A DNA stretch of 64,000 bases, taken from positions 52,817,702 to 52,881,701 of the forward strand of contig OX359264.1 in NCBI GenBank assembly GCA_947179155.2. Direction: 5' to 3'. The stretch is from Hedera helix. Taxonomy: Eukaryota; Streptophyta; Magnoliopsida; Apiales; Araliaceae. A model generated the notes under the pieces. It did not search any database and was not told where the DNA came from. It saw only the letters and a program-made list of their open reading frames with translations. Positions within the stretch are counted from its first letter, which is position 1. The number at the start of each line of letters is the position of its first letter. The translations under genes were made by a program, and so were the position numbers. Shown here one piece after another: positions 59,331-64,000 of this stretch.

Positions 59331-59730
59331 ACAATGTAATTGTAGCTTAAAATGGACAGTTCACAAATTCCTTCAGTGTGATTTGTTATCATATATCACC
59401 AAAACAGTTTTTCTCACGTTAAAATAAAAAAAGGCGATCATATGAAAATTATCCTTAGAAAATACCCAAGTATTCAAATGAGGCCATATGTGAGGTTACA
59501 AAATTAATCACGACCCAAACTACTTTCGTCCTTGTTAACTTGGGCTAATTTTAGTGTTGGGCTGGACTATATACACTACAATGGGCTGGTAGATTGACCT
59601 CAAACTCCCAAACATTCTTCAGGCGTTAAAATAATTACACCCTGGAACAAAAAAAATCCTCATCCTTTTATAGGATACGGGGGAGCAAGGAATTGGTTCA
59701 AAAAAATAAATAAAAATCTTGGTAGTAATG

Positions 59731-59940
59731 GATTATTAAGATCCCTCCATCACATTTATTCTCTAATTTTTTCCGATAAATATCTAGTGACACAAATATT
59801 ATTTTAATTGACATTTTAAGAGATACAATTATTTGGGACAAATTTTATTTTATCGTTAAATATAATATTAGTAGTGCTAAATGTGTATTAAAAAAAATTA
59901 GAGAATAGATATAATGGATGTGATCTTAATTCAATAATCA
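59731..59940. mobile_element. Short MITE, about 210 bp
   Basis: GATTATTAAGATCCCTCCAT at the left is matched by the reverse complement of the right end (GATTATTGAATTAAGATCAC). Both continue into TATTCTCTAATTTTTT. TTAA occurs at both borders (59736-59739, 59926-59929), but it may be part of the TIR. Confidence 0.65.
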
Positions 59941-61620
59941 TATTCTTGAGTTATATTTTATGCCTGTATAGTTTTAAAAAATGTTTAGTGTTGTTAAAAT
60001 AATTATAAAACCGTCGACGTTAAATTTATATTTACTCTGTTAACATCATTTTTATTTTGATAATATCAACAATCATAAAATAAAATTTGAGAATTAATCA
60101 AGTTAACTTGTTGTTCCAACTTTTTTAATGAATGCGTACCCCCATTACACTTGTTCTCAATTTTTTTCAAAATACATTCAACAACAGATATATTACTTTT
60201 AGCGACGATAATCACAACATAATTATTTATGACAAATTTTAGTATGTCGCTAAATATTTCCAATACATTTTATTATGTTACTGAATCCTTATTGAGAAAA
60301 ATTAAAAAATATGTGTAATAGAGTTTATTCTAATTCAAAATTCTTATAACCTATCAATTTAAAATATTTAAATATTTTAAAATATCTTTTTTAATACATA
60401 AAATGAGAAATTAATAAAGTATCCCAAACTTTCAACATCACTATTAGAATACTAGCCTCGCCCGTCCCAAATTAACTTCCACGTGTATTTGGTAAGTTTG
60501 CACCTCATCCACCACGCATAACATTCCCAATCTTATAAAAAATTGTTGTAATATGATGGTCAAAATTCAAATATTTTTGAAGCTGTGGTTGTTTGATAAG
60601 TAATTCTAAGCATCTTTTTTCAGTTGTTCTTAACAGTAAAAAAATTGTCACGACTGATCATTTCAAATCCAATAAAAAATGAAGTTTAATATTAACATGC
60701 ATGCATTAATATAGAAATAAATATTACTTGTACTACAGTGAGAATCTCAGATCATTCAAAAACATTTCTTAAGCTTAAAATAGTTATTTGGTATATTATT
60801 TTTTTTCCTTCGGTGCAAACAATCTTACTATTTGACAATTTCCCCATTTTATACAATCATTATCTTTTCCTTTAATTTTTAAATTTATTTTCCTCTTGAA
60901 ATGTAGATAAAAATCAACATGTTACATATTATATGTATATGTGTGCGTGTGTGTGGCCTATTTTTGGACAAATAAATCTTATACCATCTATTTCAATTTT
61001 GAATAACCCAAATTTAATTGAACAACTTGTCATCTGCTACTATTAATAGCGGATAATGCTGATAAAACTAATGCATGTCCAATTACTATATTACCCATCA
61101 TATAGATTAATTAAAATAATACAATCCGCTACTAATACTAGTGGATGGACATTTGAATGATTTGAATATTGAGTTTAGTATTTAGGGTTTAAGAGTTGGA
61201 GTTTATTATTTGGGGTCTCGAATCTATTTATTAATTACTAACACCATTCATTTTTATCTGTTTTTTTAAGGTTATGCACATAGATTAACAAATGCAATTA
61301 ATGTTTTGTCTGATTGGCTAAATTCAGTATAAAATTTCAGTATTAGCCTTCTAAAATTAATTGGAAAAGATGAGAGAAAAATAAATTAGCCTTTAATTAT
61401 ATAGGAAAATATGAAAAATTAAGCATTTCTACCAATGACAAATAATAAAGAACAAAAAAAAAAATCTCTAATTAAAAAGACAAAAAAAAATAAAATAGAG
61501 GTAGTACTTGAATCAATATCCAAGAAGCATCTAATAATTACTTATTCCTTGCAAGAGCTATGCATGTGGGTGTTGGGATGAAATCTGATCTTCATCCGTA
61601 ATACCAGCGGATGGTTGATG

Positions 61621-61661
<41 letters not shown>

Positions 61662-62214
61662 CACATGAGCATGTGTCTTAAATTCCAAGTAGTCATAAAC
61701 TTGGTTGAAGAGCTCACCATTTGATTTTGATGTAAGCCATTTGCTTTTTTCATATTATATATTCTACTTGGCTTATAAAGTAAGAAATTAATGCTAGTAA
61801 TAAGTTTTACATGTAGCCGGCGCAACCACATATGTGCAAGAGGTATGGATTTGCTACTATTATATTTCTACCAATGGCTTCTCTTTTTTTTATTTTAATC
61901 AGTCTAAAAATTAGAGATATACATATATTTTTATTTTTAGATGATAAAATGACATGAAAATTTTAATATGCTATTACTTGTAATATATGTAGATTGAGTA
62001 CTTATATTATACTACTATTATATTTCTACCATTTATTGAATATATATGTTTGAAAAAAATTATAAAGAAAATTCCTTAAACATCAAATTTAAAAAAATGT
62101 CCTTAATTTAAAAATGGAGTACATATGGTATACCATAGAGGATTACTCATTCCATCTAACTAGGGAAACCCACTATGGCCACTACATATATGTCTGCATA
62201 AACAACGAGATAGA

Positions 62215-62245
<31 letters not shown>

Positions 62246-63629
62246 TCATGATTTACTTAAATATCAATTATTTTTATGTCTTCATTCATTCGACTTATAT
62301 GAATCCACATAATTTATTGGACCCCATATTTTAATATGGGTCAAGAATTATTTTATTTTGGAGTTGGGTTGAGTTAATTTACCTACTAGGGCTCCTAACG
62401 GTGCATGGATGAATATATACACAAAACCTCATAAATAAATCGGGCAATGCTTCTACATACGACACATGAGCTATCAAATATCTTACAGTTATTCCAGCAT
62501 ATATTTGGGTTCTTCATTGTGACGTTTAATCGTTTGTACTTACTCATACACCGGAGCATCCCCGGGCTGTCTAAGCCGTGACTTGATCTGCGAGGTGTTT
62601 AATGACCTGTTAAGTGTGCAAGTATCTCGCTGATTGGTGATTTCGGTGGAAGAAAGATTTGCACGTAAACACATCATTTTAAGTAAAGTAAATAGTCTAA
62701 AGCAAATCTCAAAACTTTTATGGGGATTAAAATTGACACTGACGGACATTAACTATATAATTAAAAATACGAACTTAAAGTTTCATTACTTTTTAATTTC
62801 ATAACTTTTTAGTTCAATTTATTGTTTTCTTATCTAAATTAGTACAAATACTATCCAAATATATAACAATTAAATATTATCCAAATTTGTAAAGTATTCA
62901 AAAAGATTCTCAACCTGTTAAAAAAAATGAAGATTTTTTTTTATTTGTTTTTATTTCTCTAATAGGAAAATGAACTTCTAAAAGAATTTTTGTTTATGGT
63001 TTTAACAATTTTATTACAAGTTTTTTTTATCGCAATTTTATGTAAGATAATATAACTTAACAAATTTTATGTAGCGTAATTCTATTATTACAATTTTATT
63101 GAGATATTATTATATCGAAAAAACATATCTCTTAATATATCATGCATGTGATTTATTATATTAATATCAATCGTAATTTCATTATTAAATTAGTGTTCAA
63201 ATTAAATTAAATTCATTAAAACTTGAAACTTTACCAAATCATACGACTAATTGTATTATTAATATATATTATTTTTTTTTAAAACATAATAACTGTAAAA
63301 TTTGTAATATCCCAGATATTTTCAAGATTTTAGATAATATCTTAATTGATTTAATTAAAGGTTAAGGTTTAAAACCAAGAATTGGAGACGTAAAATGTGT
63401 AGAAAATGGGTAAACATTTTTTTTAACATAATTTATTTGTTAGAAATTAAATGTGAAAATATTTTAATCATGCATGTAGAGAATTTATTAAGAAAATAAA
63501 TTCAATTGAGAAGTGAAGGTGATTATATGAATACATATATATATACCTAAAGTGTGCTTGTTAGCCAAATAAAAAGATGAGTAATTAATCCTCAACAAAA
63601 CTAATAAAGTAATTAGTTTTAATATAAAG
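59941..63629. other. Intergenic, AT-rich
   Basis: Contains (TA)n tracts at about 61622-61658 and 62225-62246. The segment 62450-62680 has higher complexity and a short minus-strand frame that I do not recognise. No gene was recognised. Confidence 0.55.
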
Positions 63630-64000
63630 TGTTAGTTCCCGTGGACACAATGGAGATCTAGAAGGGGGGGAGGGGGTTGAATAGATCTCTTAAAAACTTT
63701 TTTTTTTTGTAACGAAAGCATATTAGTTTTTAATGATAGAATCAATTCAAGCACAGCGGATTTTACTTTTAATAAACCCCTTAAAGAAATATGAGCCATT
63801 TCATTTTAGTGTGTTAATCTAGTATGGGTGAAAGCAGATGTTGTGCAGAATATAAAAGACATAAATTAAATGACACAAGAGATTTATAGTGGTTCGGAGA
63901 CTTAATAACTCCTACTCCACTCTTCTACTTGACAGTAGGAAATCCACTAAGATTTAGTCCTCTGGACTAGGACACTCTCGCCCTCATCAAAGCTAGCAGC
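63630..64000. mobile_element. Copia LTR, cut by the window end
   Basis: Starts TGTTAGTTCCCGTGGACACA followed by GATCTAGAAGGGGGG, matching the LTR at 692. It also shares the GTGGTTCGGAGACTTAATAA and AAATCCACTAAGA region. The left flank has no primer-binding site, so this is the outer end of an element or a solo LTR extending beyond the window. Confidence 0.75.

Noticed and set aside
62540..62749. Minus-strand open frame of 69 aa
   Set aside because: No recognised motif. The higher-complexity sequence could be part of an old LTR.

Overview
This is a nuclear plant genome window: AT-rich, with introns, GT-AG splice sites and many plant transposable elements. The proteins point to a eudicot, perhaps an asterid; the genus cannot be read from it. 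Only two genes look intact, and they converge at about 34.1-34.7 kb.

Layout. 1-2.2 kb: degraded Ty1/copia gag, primer-binding site and LTR on the minus strand. 2.3-6.9 kb: one long, probably solo, LTR with a palindromic AT satellite and a nested hAT-type MITE. 7.5-34.1 kb (+): a MOM1-like (MORPHEUS' MOLECULE 1) gene, an epigenetic silencing factor derived from CHD3 remodelers. It splices into 14 coding exons totalling 6537 nt (2178 aa) with the frame kept throughout. Its helicase core is degenerate. Its introns hold a MULE with target duplication, LINE ORF2 pieces, copia and LTR pieces, MITEs and a relic chromodomain exon. 34.7-38.8 kb (-): a two-exon phenylalanine ammonia-lyase (PAL) gene of 712 aa, with AC-like boxes and a G-box upstream.

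39.3-64 kb is gene-poor. It holds a complete non-autonomous LTR retrotransposon (42097-45713, TSD TTTAC), several MITEs, a multi-exon RPA1-like pseudogene (about 51.9-53.6 kb, minus) with three disabling changes, a 433-bp tandem duplication, a fold-back element and a duplicated block with a 52-bp internal inversion. A second copia LTR of the family seen at the left edge starts at 63630.

The two real genes are functionally unrelated: MOM1 acts in transcriptional gene silencing in the nucleus, PAL in phenylpropanoid synthesis in the cytosol. The most interesting points are the decayed chromodomain exon in MOM1 intron 3, the exact 29-residue repeat and SUMO-interaction-like tail of the MOM1 protein, and the layered transposon insertions with readable target duplications.
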